A stretch of 64,000 nucleotides of DNA from NCBI GenBank assembly GCA_947471745.1, contig CANJKZ010000084.1, forward strand, positions 1,410,501 through 1,474,500, given 5' to 3'. A program made the translations under genes and the position numbers. Below, piece by piece: positions 20,966-30,773 of this stretch; within the stretch, counting starts at the first letter, position 1; every line of letters starts with the position of its first letter. This stretch comes from Closterium sp. Naga37s-1. Taxonomy: Eukaryota; Streptophyta; Zygnematophyceae; Desmidiales; Closteriaceae. The notes beneath the pieces were generated by a model, which was not told the origin of the DNA, ran no database searches, and saw only the letters and a list, made by a program, of their open reading frames with translations.

Positions 20966-21204
20966 CGCGTGTTTGACTGCGCAGGTGCCGCTTGTTGATG
21001 TTGCTCGTAGAATGACATGAAGGAGAAGAACTTCTCCATCATACTTGGGTCGAAGCCGGTTGCTTGGTTCGCAGGGGTTTTAGTTGACTCAGCAGCTGGT
21101 CGTTGAGTTGTGCCTCCTTCTGTCTGCAGTCCAGAGGCTGGCGGTGGAGTAGGAGTGGTGCCGGGAGATCCAGTAGATGAGCTTCTTTCTTTCTGTGTTG
21201 CCAT
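20966..21204 (-). pseudogene. Gag N-terminal fragment of element O
   Basis: About 80 residues are present, beginning MATQKERSSSTGSPG, followed by a proline-threonine rich stretch and then MEKFFSFMSFYEQHQQ. It is collinear with residues 1-85 of the E gag. Cut off by the LTR of element N. Confidence 0.8.
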
Positions 21205-21265
21205 GTCTTCTGTTGTTGTAGGAAGTTGAACAGAGTTGAGTCTTGTCTTGCAAGCTCTGATACCA

Positions 21266-21699
21266 TGTTGGGCTGAGAAAAGCCCTTATGATCGTTTCAA
21301 GACTAAGGCTCGGAATAGTGATGTATTAGCGGAAGCGTATTAGTGAACTGATTGAACCACCTTGCACTGGTATGTGAGAACAAGATAAGTTGATAATAGC
21401 AAAGAGATACAGGGCTTTACATGATTACAATGAATATGAAAGGCTTAACTAACTGTAACTGCTGTTGCGGTTCGATACAGCGACGACTCGGGTAACTGCT
21501 CAATAGCGAGTCAGTTATGTGTCCTTGCTGTTGCGCTGCTTTTCGGCGAGTCAAAGGTCGCTGACCTTTGACCTTCACTTAACCTCTTGCTGTTGTCTTT
21601 CTGTCAACCACTTTGGTTGACTCGCTGTTGCTTTGTAGTTCGCTTTGCTTATGTTGTAGTGTTCGACACATCAGAAGTGCGAACTATATGTTTCCAACA
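21266..21699 (-). repeat. 5' LTR of element O
   Basis: 434 bp; on the minus strand it begins TGTTGGAAACATATAG and ends CAGCCCAACA. It is related along its length to the E LTRs and the solo LTR, and carries the same 23-bp palindrome at 21550-21572. Confidence 0.85.
21550..21572. promoter_or_regulatory. 23-bp palindrome in the LTR of element O
   Basis: Two perfect 10-bp arms, GTCAAAGGTC and GACCTTTGAC, flank a 3-bp centre. Each outer end shows a TTGAC core on one strand, the core of the plant W-box bound by WRKY factors. Use as a binding site is inference. Confidence 0.55.
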
Positions 21700-21971
21700 T
21701 ATCATAACACCCACCCCGCAAAAGCTACCCGGCGGGTGTTATGTCCGGGAGAATACGGTATGTGTATGTTGACAACCCCCCCCTCCCCCTCCCCCTCCCC
21801 CCCTCCACCACACACACACCCCTTCCTGCCCCCCTTCCCCATATCCATGGCATCCGCGTCAGGGCAAACCCTGATGGACTCCCTGAGGCCTCAGTGCAAA
21901 AGGAAGCAGAACACTGAAAAATCATGCCATCGTATAAGTATTTATCCTGAAAATCCACGCCGGGTTACGAC
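21700..21971. other. Non-coding spacer with hairpin and C-rich tract
   Basis: No gene is supported. A stem-loop is visible at about 21704-21744: CATAACACCC pairs with GGGTGTTATG, with weaker pairing further in. A pyrimidine tract of C5T-like units lies at 21776-21815. The last five bases (acgac) are the left target duplication of the following solo LTR. Confidence 0.6.
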
Positions 21972-22416
21972 TGTTGGGCTGAGAAAGCCCTTAGGATCTT
22001 TGCAGGACTAAATTCGGGGTAGGACAATGTAATAGCGGAAGCGTTAAATAAAGACTTGTGAACCACCTTGCGCTAGTATGTGAGGGCAAAGTAGATTGAT
22101 TAATAGCAAAGAGATACAAGCTTTTATAAGGATACAAGGGAATATGAAGGGTTATAACTAATAACCGTTTTACCGTTGCTGTTGCGGTTCGATACAGTGA
22201 CGACTCGGGCAACTGCTCAGTAGCGAGTCAGTTGTTTGTCCTTGCTGTCGCGCTGTACTTGTCAGGTCAAAGGTCGCTGACCTTTGACTTTCGCGTAACC
22301 TCCAGCAGATGTTCAACCTCCGAGGGTTGACTCGCTGGTGCTTCGATATGTTCCGCTTCGCTTCTGACTTGGTGTTTCGACACGACAGAGGCGCTTAAGA
22401 TCAATTGTTTCCAACA
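21972..22416 (-). repeat. Solo LTR of the E family
   Basis: A single complete 445-bp LTR on the minus strand (begins TGTTGGAAACAATTG, ends CAGCCCAACA). It is flanked by a perfect 5-bp duplication, acgac, at 21967-21971 and 22417-22421. No internal sequence is present, the signature of recombination between the two LTRs of a former full element. It carries the family palindrome at 22266-22288. Confidence 0.92.
22266..22288. promoter_or_regulatory. 23-bp palindrome in the solo LTR
   Basis: Same arms as in O and E (GTCAAAGGTC and GACCTTTGAC) around the 3-bp centre GCT. Confidence 0.55.
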
Positions 22417-22421
22417 ACGAC

Positions 22422-22817
22422 GACCTTGAAATCTCAAGGTTGAGCCCCAAAAACACCCTGAAAATCAGGATTCAGTGTATTGTATGTTAGTGTTGTTAGC
22501 CCTCAATCTCGACTTTTGTACTTGTACTTTTTTATATCCTAGCTTAGTGTGGTTTGCACTTTGTGTTGGTTAGGTGTACAGTGTACACCAACATCATCCC
22601 CATCCATACCTTGCTCATTTTTGATGTACTTAAATAGCTTTGAGCTCATTACTAATGGATCGATTCAAAGCTTCAGTTCCAACAGTGTAGCCTGATAACA
22701 TATGGCAAGTTCCGATGTTACACTACTGCAATCAATTGTGCCATCCAAACAGTTACAGCTACTGCCTGGATGATGTATACAGCTAGACAGCGCTGTTCGC
22801 TTGTAATGAGTCGCGCA
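22422..22817. other. 3' flank of the p24 gene
   Basis: This stretch lies just downstream of the p24 stop codon, which is read on the minus strand. It is AT-richer than its surroundings and has no supported coding frame. On the minus strand a TGTAAC word lies about 100 bases after the stop; TGTAA is a polyadenylation signal in some green algae, so it is a possible but unproven signal. Confidence 0.5.
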
Positions 22818-25800
22818 TCAGAGGACCTTCTTCCGCTCGAAGAAGGTCTTGAGATGCCAGAACTGCAGAGCAGCCAGCACAGAGCATGTGAGCAGCGACA
22901 CGGCACTGAGCCACCCCACACGCTCGTGGGTGGCCTTGGACATGCCTCGCAGCTCCTCCTCCCTGCAGCCAGGCAAGGGGCATCACGGGAAGCTGGGCAG
23001 CATGAAACGAGTAGGGTGAAGCAAGGAGGGGGGGATGGCCTTCCAGCTGCTGCTCCTCCTCCTCCAGCACCACATGCAGGCCCTCACACAGCTGCCATGC
23101 ATCGTACCACGTGCCATCCCTCCCTCGTGTGCACTCCCTGCCAAACCGGTACACTTTTCCTGCCAAAGCCCACACACCCTCCTCACCACACAATACCCAA
23201 CCCCCTCCTGCACAGAGCCTGCCCATACACTCTCTGCGTATGCAGCACAGCAGCACTTGATGCAGCACAGCAGGCATGAGTGCGGCACACCTCTCATGGA
23301 AGAAGATCATTTCATTCGAAGCCGCCTCCACCAGCCCCTCCAGCCGCTTCACCTCCCACTCGAAGCTCTGCATGCCACCCCCCCCCCCCCACATCACCAC
23401 ATCACACCCACAGCACCCACCCCAGCACCACAGTACCCACCACCACACCCACCACCACACCCACCACCACACCCACCACCACACCCACCACCACACCCAC
23501 CACCACACCCACCACCACACCCACCATCACACCCACCACCACACCCACCACCACACCCACCACCACACCCACCACCACACCCACCACCACACCCACCACC
23601 ACACCCACCACCACACCCACCACCACACCCACCACCACACCCACCATCACACCCACCACCACACCCACCACCACACCCACCACCACACCCACCACCACAC
23701 CCACCACCACACCCACCATCACACCCACCACCTCACCCACCACCACACCCACCACCACACCCACCACCACACCCACCACCACACCCACCACCACACCCAC
23801 CACCACACCCACCACCACACCCACCACCACACCCACCACCACACCCACCACCACACCCCCCCACCACACCCCCCACCACACCCACCACCACACCCACCAT
23901 CACACCCACCACCACACCCACCACCACACCCACCACCACACCCACCACCACACCGACCACCACACCCACCACCACACCCACCACCACACCCACCACCACA
24001 CCCACCACCACACCCACCACCACACCCACCATCTCACCCACCATCACACCCACCACCACACCCACCACCACACCCACCACCACACCCACCACCACACCCA
24101 CCACCACACCCACCACCACACCCACCACCACACCCACCACCACACCCACCACCACACCCACCACCACACCCACCACCACACCCCCCCCCACACCCAGCAC
24201 CACACCCACCACCACACCCACCACCACACCCACCACCACACCCCCCACCACACCCCCCACCACACCCACCACCACACCCACCATCACACCCACCACCACA
24301 CCCACCACCACACCCACCACCACACCCACCACCACACCCACCACCACACCCACCACCACACCCACCACCACACCCACCACCACACCCACCATCACACCCA
24401 CCATCACACCCACCACCACACCCACCACCACACCCACCACCACACCCACCACCACACCCACCACCACACCCACCACCACACCCACCACCACACCCACCAC
24501 CACACCCACCACCACACCCACCACCACACCCACCACCACACCCCCCACCACACCCCCCACCACACCCACCACCACACCCACCACCACACCCCCCACCACA
24601 CCCCCCACCACACCCACCACCACACCCACCACCACACCCACCACCACACCCCCCACCACACCCACCACCACACCCACCACCACACCCACCACAGCACCCA
24701 CCACCACACCCACCACCGCACCCACCACCACACCCACCACCACACCCACCACATCACCACAGCACCCACAGCCAGTGACCCACAAGCAGCAAGAAGCAAG
24801 CAAAGGGCATCGGGGGAAGGGAGAGGGTGAGCAGGTGTGCATGCGTGGCGTGGCTTGGCTCACAGCACAGCGTCGTCACATAGCAGAAACTGCTGTGAGG
24901 AAGCATTCGAATCAGGTATGGCGAGTGCGGGCATGGCGAGTGCAGGCATGGCAAGTGCAGGCATGGCGAGTGCAGGCATGGCGAGTGCAGGCATGGCGAG
25001 TGCAGGCATGGCGAGTGCAGGCATGGCGAGTGCAGGCATGGCGAGTGCAGGCATGGCGAGTGCAGGCATGGCGAGTGCAGGCATGGCGAGTGCAGGCATG
25101 GCGAGTGCGCAGACACACCCCCCTACCTCCACCCTCTCCTTGGTGGCGGCCTGCTGCATGTGTGACGCCGCCTGCCCCTCACGCCACGCCACCTCCACCT
25201 GCTGCCGCGCCTCGTCATGGCGCCCCACGTGGTGGCCATTAAGCCAGAAGCACAGGTGGTACTCGCCGCTCTCCTCTGCTGTGAACCCCAGCTGCCCCTC
25301 GCTCACCCCCTCCTTCAAATACACGTGAATGCCGCCCGGGGAGGTCACCTGCGCCATCACAACACACCAATTGGGAGGCGTGGAGATGAACGAGAGGAAT
25401 GGTGGTTGGCAGAATCGACATCGTTGAAAGCAAGCAAGTGTCGGACACATGGATGGGTGTATCCGCATGAATGTGCAAGGATGTGAAGAGGGGACGTGCA
25501 AGGATGTGGAGAGGGGACGTGCAGTGGGTGGCAGCACTTTCGGAGATGTCAAGCATGAAGGGGTGCGGGTGGCTGGTGGGCACGGCGGCGTAGGAGGCGG
25601 CGACGAGCGTGTGTTGGCGCAGGTCGTGGCCCACACACTTGGCGTGCTGCTCCACGTGGAAGCGCACCGCTGTGGGCGCTGGGGGGGAGAGCAGGTGAGG
25701 GGGAAGAGTTAGAGGGGCTTGATAAGTACATGCATGGGTGGTAGTATGCGCATGCCACATGGTCCTGAGCTTTCGGTGTGGAAAAGGATAAAAGGAGAAG

Positions 25801-26691
25801 AGAAGATAGGAAGACGAGAGAAGAGGAAGAGATGAGAAGTGAAGCAGAGAAGAGAAGAGAAAAGATGAGAAGAGAAGAGGAGACGAGGGAAGAAGAGGAA
25901 GAGATGAGAAGAGAACAGGAGAAGAGGAGAGAAGAGGAAGAGGATTGAAGAGGAAGAGGAGGGAAGAGGAAGAGGAGAGAAGAGAAAGATGAGAGAAGTG
26001 AAGAGGATAAGAGAGGAGAAGAGGAAGAGGAGAGAAGTATAGAGATGAGAAGAGAAGAGAAGAGAAAATTGGAAGAGGAGAAGGGGAGAAGGAAAGGCAG
26101 TGAGGGGCGAGCGGTGCGAGGAAGAGGAGAAATGAGGTGCAAGGAGGAGAGCAGCTGCAGGAAGTAAGAGGTTAGAGAGATGTGGAATGCAATTCCATGA
26201 GCGAGGCGAGGAAAGGAGAGGAGTGGAGAAACGGTGCAGATGGAGTGGGTTTGGATGGGGAAAGGGGATCGATTGAGGGAGGGAGGGAAGTAACGAGTAA
26301 GGAGCAATGTGGCGAAGAGAGTGCGAGGGGAGCATGCGAGGGGTGGCAGGGCTGAGAGGGAGGAGGGGCGGTGAGGGAAGGGGCGAGAGGGGCAGTGAGG
26401 GGAGGGGCAGTGAGGGGAGGGGCAGTGAGGGGAGGGGCAGTAAGGGGAGGGGCAGGGGAGGGGCAGTGTGAGGACGGGCAGTGAGGGGAGGGGCAGTGAG
26501 GGGAGGGGCGACCACAGCAGGCATAGCGCCGCGTGTTGCAGTCGCGTGTGCGGCGAGGGCAGCGACGGGCGCACCCTCCGATCCGCCCGCGAGGTGCCTC
26601 AACGCGCTCGGCGCGCAACTCCACTCGGCGGCTCACCTGCGTGCGTGGCCATGGCGAGCAGCAGCAGCCACAGCGCGACGCCACGCGCCAT
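22818..26691 (-). CDS. p24-delta family cargo receptor (emp24/gp25L), host gene in five exons
   Basis: p24 proteins cycle between ER and Golgi in COPII and COPI vesicles and help sort cargo. Exons read by eye on the minus strand: 26691-26637, 25678 to about 25538, 25348-25127, 23367-23291 and 22962-22818. They encode a signal peptide (MARGVALWLLLLAMATHA), a GOLD domain with the paired cysteines of AKCVGHD and YHLCFWLNGHH, a coiled-coil segment (WEVKRLEGLVEAAS), a membrane helix (WLSAVSLLTCSVLAALQF) and the tail KTFFERKKVL. The tail has the FF (COPII) and KKxx (COPI) signals. Length is about 212 residues, normal for the family. Introns 1, 3 and 4 have GT-AG ends and matching phase. The exon 2 donor is unresolved: the nearest GT is one base out of phase with exon 3. 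That could mean an unusual donor, a sequence error or a damaged allele. Confidence 0.88.
22963..23290 (-). other. Intron 4 of the p24 gene
   Basis: Donor AG|GTGTGCC after the HE(R) codon and acceptor CTGCAG before GAGGAGGAG. The splice is phase 2 and gives an arginine across the join, followed by EEELRGM, exactly where plant p24 proteins carry RE-E-R. An open frame crosses the intron but has no family similarity there. Confidence 0.8.
23436..24757. repeat. 12-bp minisatellite in p24 intron 3 (about 110 units)
   Basis: The unit on the plus strand is CCCACCACCACA; on the transcribed sense strand it is TGTGGTGGTGGG. Units with ATC in place of ACC and CCC-extended units recur, some at 120-bp spacing, so there is higher-order structure. 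The sense RNA would be G-rich with frequent GG and GGG runs. Because 12 is divisible by three, every frame stays open, creating long proline, histidine or threonine repeat frames that are artefacts. Confidence 0.95.
24916..25110. repeat. 15-bp minisatellite in p24 intron 3 (13 units)
   Basis: Unit GCATGGCGAGTGCAG repeated 13 times with only a few changed bases, mostly in the first, third and last units. It lies directly next to the exon 3 donor site (25126). The unit has no spacers, so it is not a CRISPR-like array. Confidence 0.95.
25775..26120. repeat. Purine-rich low-complexity tract in p24 intron 1
   Basis: About 340 bp of almost pure A and G on the plus strand (GAGAAGAGGAAGAGG-like), giving a pyrimidine tract in the transcript. 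It has partial mirror symmetry, as expected for sequence able to form triplex DNA. No gene is supported. Confidence 0.8.
26380..26515. repeat. G-rich tandem repeat in p24 intron 1
   Basis: About eight copies of a GGGGAGGGGCAGTGA-like 15-bp unit on the plus strand, close to the exon 1 donor. On the transcript strand it is C-rich. The unit differs from the other two arrays of the gene. Confidence 0.85.
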
Positions 26692-27184
26692 GGCGCTTCG
26701 CGCGGCGAGGGCGGGGGAAGCAAGTGTTGACGCCAGACAGGCGAGGTGAATGCGGATGGCCCTCGCTGCGGAGCGAGACCCGGCGCGGATTGAGTTACGC
26801 CGTGCGAGGAGAGATTGACCGGCGCCTGCTGCGGGACGGTAGGGGCGTTCTGTAGGACAGGGGATTTGAAGGTCCAGTTGCTGCTGTGATCTCAGTAGTG
26901 TTCAGTGATAAACGCTATGCTGATATAGGCTGCGTGTTATAAGTGCGCGGGTTTCACCACATGAACTGAAATGCACACAAACTAGGTAATTACTCAATGA
27001 ACATAGAATGTTTAAAACTAGGTTAAAATAGGTTAGGGCGTGTCCCATGAATGTTTAAACTATTTTCTGTTTGTAACCCTTCAATGACTACTATAGACAT
27101 GGGTCTTCAATGACGCGCGACAATTTCGCGCTGAATACGTCAAAAGGTTCGCAATAAACACGTTCAGAAATAGCTTCCATGGTA
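26692..27184 (-). promoter_or_regulatory. Upstream region of the p24 gene
   Basis: This stretch holds the 5' UTR and promoter by position. The first 150 bp upstream of the ATG are CpG-rich; beyond about 26930 it becomes AT-rich. No clear TATA box or recognised element was assigned. The left target duplication of element E (cgtac, 27185-27189) follows directly, so E lies about 500 bp upstream of the start codon. Confidence 0.5.
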
Positions 27185-27189
27185 CGTAC

Positions 27190-27632
27190 TGTTGGAAACA
27201 ATTGATTTAAGCGCCTCTGTCGTGTCGAAACACCAAGACAAGAGCGAAGCAGATCATATCGAAACATCAGCGAGTCAACCCTCGGAGGTTGAACAACTGC
27301 TGCAGGTTACGCGAAAGTCAAAGGTCAGCGACCTTTGACCTGACAAATACAGCGCGACAGCAAGGACAAACAACTGACTCGCTACTGAGCAGTTGCCCGA
27401 GTCGACACTGTATCGAACCGCAACAGCAATAGTAAAACGGTTATTAACCATATCTCTTCATATTCCTTGTATCCTTATAAAAGCTTGTATCTCTTTGTTT
27501 TAGTCAATCAACTTTGCCCTCACATACCAGCGCAAGGTGGTTCACAAGTCTTTCATTAACGCTTCCGCTATTACATCATCCTACCTTGAATTTTGTCCTG
27601 CAAAAGATCCTAAGGGCTTCCTCAGCCCAACA
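27190..27632 (+). repeat. 5' LTR of element E
   Basis: 443 bp, TGTTGGAAAC...CAGCCCAACA. Collinear and gap-free with 41951-42393. It contains the 23-bp palindrome at 27317-27339. Confidence 0.93.
27317..27339. promoter_or_regulatory. 23-bp palindrome in the 5' LTR of element E
   Basis: Perfect 10-bp arms GTCAAAGGTC and GACCTTTGAC around the centre AGC. The same arms occur at the same relative place in the 3' LTR (42078-42100), in O and in the solo LTR, where the centre is GCT on the opposite strand. Confidence 0.55.
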
Positions 27633-28453
27633 TGGTATGAGAGCAGTCACGACAAATTCAACTACGATCAAGACACCTACAACATCACAAGACATGGCAA
27701 CGCAGAAGGAGAGAAGCTCCTCTAACGGCTCTCCCGGTACTACTCCTACTCCACCTCCTGCCTCTGGCCTACAGACAGAGGAGGGTACGCCAACAAGGCC
27801 AAGAGCAACGTCTTCAGAAACTCCCGCAAATCAAGTCGCGGCCTTCGACCCAGACATGATGGAGAAGTTCTTCTCCTTCATGTCCTTCTACGAACAACAC
27901 CAGCAAGGGGTACCTGCACAGTCAAACAACAGAAACAACAACAACGCAACGCCGATGAGTCTCGACGGATCATCCTACGCACGAGGAAATCAACAGCAAC
28001 AGCCTACCTTTGATCCGTACGAGCCCCAGCGTGGCTCCGTCAGCTTTATGACACACCCGCAGCCCGCATCTGGACAAGAAAAGACACTGGACGCACTTCA
28101 AGTTCAGTCGCAGTTCGCGCATGTCTTAAAACTGCAAACGACAAGGCCTTTCGACGGAAAGGATTTCTTTACCTGGTCATTCGAGTTCGAGTTAATGATG
28201 GAAGGCGCGCAGATCCTTGGCTTTTTCGACGGGTCCCTGCCATATCCAACACACGGCACATATTACGACAAGCAGCAGTACACGTATCAGTCAATGATGG
28301 CGTACACAATATTGCTGAGAAACATCACTCCGAATCAGCGGCAGAATATACGGTCTTACCGGGGATACGGCAACTCTGCAGAGCTCGCGTACAACCACCT
28401 GAAGAACCTGTATCAAGAAATAGACAGCGTCAATCAAAGTCGGTTAATGGGGC

Positions 28454-28594
28454 TGTTAAGAAACCAAAGGAAGTTAGAAATGAGAAAGAGGGTTTCACTA
28501 GCAAGCAGTTGAGTACATATAGCAAACCCTAAATTGGGCTGTACTCACTATTGAGTACCCCACTGCAGGCTAGACAAAACATAACATTCTGACA
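28454..28594 (-). repeat. 3' LTR of element P
   Basis: 141 bp, TGTTAAGAAACC...TTCTGACA as written on the plus strand. One visible difference from 29913-30053. Confidence 0.9.
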
Positions 28595-28854
28595 CACCCC
28601 CATAGCCAAAGTGGGGTGTAATCAACACAACAAGCAAAGCAAAACAAGCTCAGGGTGGATCACAAAGTCACCACACATTCTGAGCACAAGTACAAGAAGT
28701 AGCAGTTTATAGTTCACAAATATAAGCAAAGCTAGAGGCAGTCACAGATGGTAAGTGAGGAGGAGGAGGGACTGTGAGAGGAGAAGAGATAGGAGACGAC
28801 AGGTGAAGCTGCAGACACACGGGCAACAGGAGCGGCGCGCACTGTGGCTATCGG

Positions 28855-29015
28855 AGATTGTAGCCTCCGGACTACTAGAGTAACTGGCTCCACGACTAAC
28901 TCTGAGCTGCAGGAGCAACAGACCCACGGGCGACTGGCGCAGCAGGCTCGCTGGGCTACCGGAGATTGTAGCCTCCGGACTACTGGCGCTGCTGGCGACA
29001 CGACAGCTGCCTCCG
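28855..29015. repeat. Direct repeat inside element P
   Basis: A block with the words CGGAGATTGTAGCCTCCGG and ACTACT occurs twice, about 118 bp apart (near 28855 and 28973). It contains a small inverted repeat (CCGGAG...CTCCGG in the second copy). No function is assigned. Confidence 0.6.
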
Positions 29016-29189
29016 CCCAACATCCTCTAACTGTCTCACCCCCCTTTCACACACCCCCTGCTGCACCTCTAGCACTGCTCATACTCCACCCCCTAGCACC
29101 ACTCCATAGGCTCCCACACACCCACCCCCCTCAGCGGCAGCTGCAGCAGTGGGAGACGGAGGAGGAGGAGGAGTAGGGGAGACCACTCA

Positions 29190-29905
29190 CATTCGTCACC
29201 CCCACACTCGCCACCCCCAAACCCCAACACAGGGCAGGGCAGCAGCAGGGGCGGCAGTTGGGCAGGGCCGCGACGAAGACCGGAGGGGCGAAGCGCGCCC
29301 CCCCCCCCCCCCCCCCCGCGCCCCCCCCCCCGGGCGCCGCGACGGGCGACGGGAAAAGGCGGGGGGCAGGGTCGGGGCAGGTCCGGGACGGGGCCGCTAC
29401 GGGGCCGGGGCAGGGCCGGGACAGGGTCGGGGCTGGGACAGGTCCGGGACGGGGCAGGGCCGGGACGACGACGGGAGGGACCGACGCGCGGCCCCCCCCA
29501 TCAGTCGCCCCTCCCGTCGCCTGTCGAGGCGACCCTGGGGGGGGCCGCGGGCCGCGCGGGCCCCCGTAGGCGCCGCGACGGGCGACGAGGGGGGGCCGCG
29601 CACGAGCCCCCCGGGCGACGAAACCGCCGTGCGCCCCGGGGCGCGCGACGGGCAGGGCACCGCCGCGCGCCACGGGGCGCACGACGGGCAGATAAGGGCG
29701 TCGCGCGGCCCCCAGGGCGGCGTGACGGTCAGAAAACCGCCGCGCGCCTCGAGCGCGCGGCGGGAAGAAAAATGGCCGCGCGCCCATGGCGCGCGGCAGG
29801 CAAGAAGGCAGCGCGCGCCCGAGGCGCGCGATAGACAGAGTAGCAGCAGCGGAAGTGTTGGGTGGGCCCATACACAGGATCGACCCGAGGGGGTCGACCT
29901 GCTCT
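29190..29905 (-). repeat. C-rich tandem leader of element P
   Basis: The plus strand is G-rich with GGGGCAGGGCCGGG-like repeats (29350-29470) and a long C run at 29291-29335. It lies between the primer site and the place where gag would begin, as in D. Frames through it are artefacts. Confidence 0.7.
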
Positions 29906-29912
29906 GATTCCA

Positions 29913-30053
29913 TGTTAAGAAACCAAAGGAAGTTAGAAATGAGAAAGAGGGTTTCACTAGCAAGCAGTTGAGTACATATAGCAAACCCTAAATTGGGTTG
30001 TACTCACTATTGAGTACCCCACTGCAGGCTAGACAAAACATAACATTCTGACA
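29913..30053 (-). repeat. 5' LTR of element P
   Basis: 141 bp, next to the minus-strand primer site TGGAATCAGAGC. Confidence 0.9.
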
Positions 30054-30411
30054 CGGGCAACTAACAACAATCGAAATGAAACCGGGCGAAAAGGGGATGG
30101 CGTATATCAGCCGTTGTCGCGAATTGCGCGACAAACTCCTTCGATGCGGAGGGTCAATTTCAGAAGACGCCTTCATCACAGTCATCATCGGCGGCCTCGG
30201 TCCTCAGTGGCGCTCTACCCGTGCCATACTCCGAGCCCACGGAAAAATATCAGAAGCAGCACTCTGCGTCGAGATCCACGCTGAGCAGCAAGATATGGAC
30301 CTGCAAGAAGAACGACACAACAAGAAGGCATCAGTACCTGCATTCGCATTCCACACACAACGGCGCTACAACAACAACAACTATCAGCATCAACCAAAAC
30401 CAGTACCTCCG

Positions 30412-30544
30412 TGTGAGAATGATAGACGAAAGAATGAATGAACTAGAAATGAGATGGGTACATATAGGAAACACATAAGTGTTGTACCCACTAAGAGCTA
30501 CCCCACTACAGCCTAAATAGACCATAGCAGATAGAAGTTTGACA
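30412..30544 (-). repeat. 3' LTR of element D
   Basis: 133 bp, written on the plus strand as TGTGAGAATGATAG...AGTTTGACA. It is preceded on the plus strand by the duplication ctccg. The adjacent 30545-30660 resembles the matching side of element P. Confidence 0.93.
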
Positions 30545-30773
30545 CACCCCCATAGGCAAAGTGGGGGAGAACAAGAGGTCACAAGACCAGTCAAGAAAAG
30601 CAAAGCAAGCTCAGGGTGGATCACAAAGTCACCACACAGTCTGAGCACAAGCAAAGGGCCATAAGGCCAGTTCACATGCAGAGTTATATAAAGGAAAGTA
30701 AACAGTACAGTGAACACAACCTAGCAAGTGTAAGCATGCAGGTATAAGTATATAGAGTACAGTACAAGCAGAG

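Larger units (their letters stand above)
20966..21699 (-). mobile_element. Element O: 5' end of a minus-strand copia element (E family)
   Basis: On the minus strand: 5' LTR 21266-21699, a TGGTATCAGAGC primer site (21254-21265), and the gag N-terminus from 21204 (MATQKERSSSTGSPG), closely related to the gag of E. The gag stops at 20966 where element N's LTR begins, so N probably inserted into O. The rest of O is not seen in the window. Age cannot be judged from one LTR. Confidence 0.8.
23368..25126 (-). other. Intron 3 of the p24 gene, expanded by two tandem arrays
   Basis: Donor GAG|GTAGGG after the KERVE codons and acceptor GGCATGCAG before AGC TTC GAG; phase 0 on both sides. About 1.76 kb, of which roughly 1.5 kb are tandem repeats (the 12-bp and 15-bp arrays listed separately). 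No gene is supported inside, although all frames through the arrays are open. Confidence 0.85.
28454..30053 (-). mobile_element. Element P: small non-autonomous short-LTR element inside E
   Basis: Identical-length LTRs of 141 bp (28454-28594 and 29913-30053) differ at about one position. A primer site TGGAATCAGAGC, read on the minus strand at 29901-29912, sets the orientation. The internal 1.3 kb carries no gag or pol. Its 3' side (28595-28690) matches the 3' non-coding side of D next to the LTR (30545-30650), and its 5' side is a C-rich repeat tract as in D. It is therefore an internally deleted relative of the D group, and would need proteins in trans. Flanks ggggc and cgggc form a near-perfect 5-bp duplication. 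It looks structurally whole and is recent. Confidence 0.85.

Noticed and set aside
21704-21744. Hairpin as a transcription terminator or small RNA gene
   Set aside because: A single stem in non-coding spacer with no transcript evidence. Only the inverted repeat itself is supported.
22783-23520. A single 245-residue minus-strand frame as an intact protein
   Set aside because: Only its two ends hold family sequence (exon 4 and, in another frame, exon 5). The middle is intron 4, with proper splice sites.
24916-25110. Regular 15-bp repeats as a possible CRISPR array
   Set aside because: The units are directly adjacent with no spacers, and the setting is an intron of a eukaryotic gene.
23035-25242. 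Very long open frames of PPPH, HHHT or TTTP repeats on both strands
   Set aside because: They arise because the 12-bp unit contains no stop in any frame. The region lies inside intron 3 of the p24 gene, with good splice sites on both sides.
29149-29913. Frames of about 250 residues in element P as a novel gene
   Set aside because: Both strands are open because of GC-rich repeats; no domain is visible and the position is that of the leader repeat.
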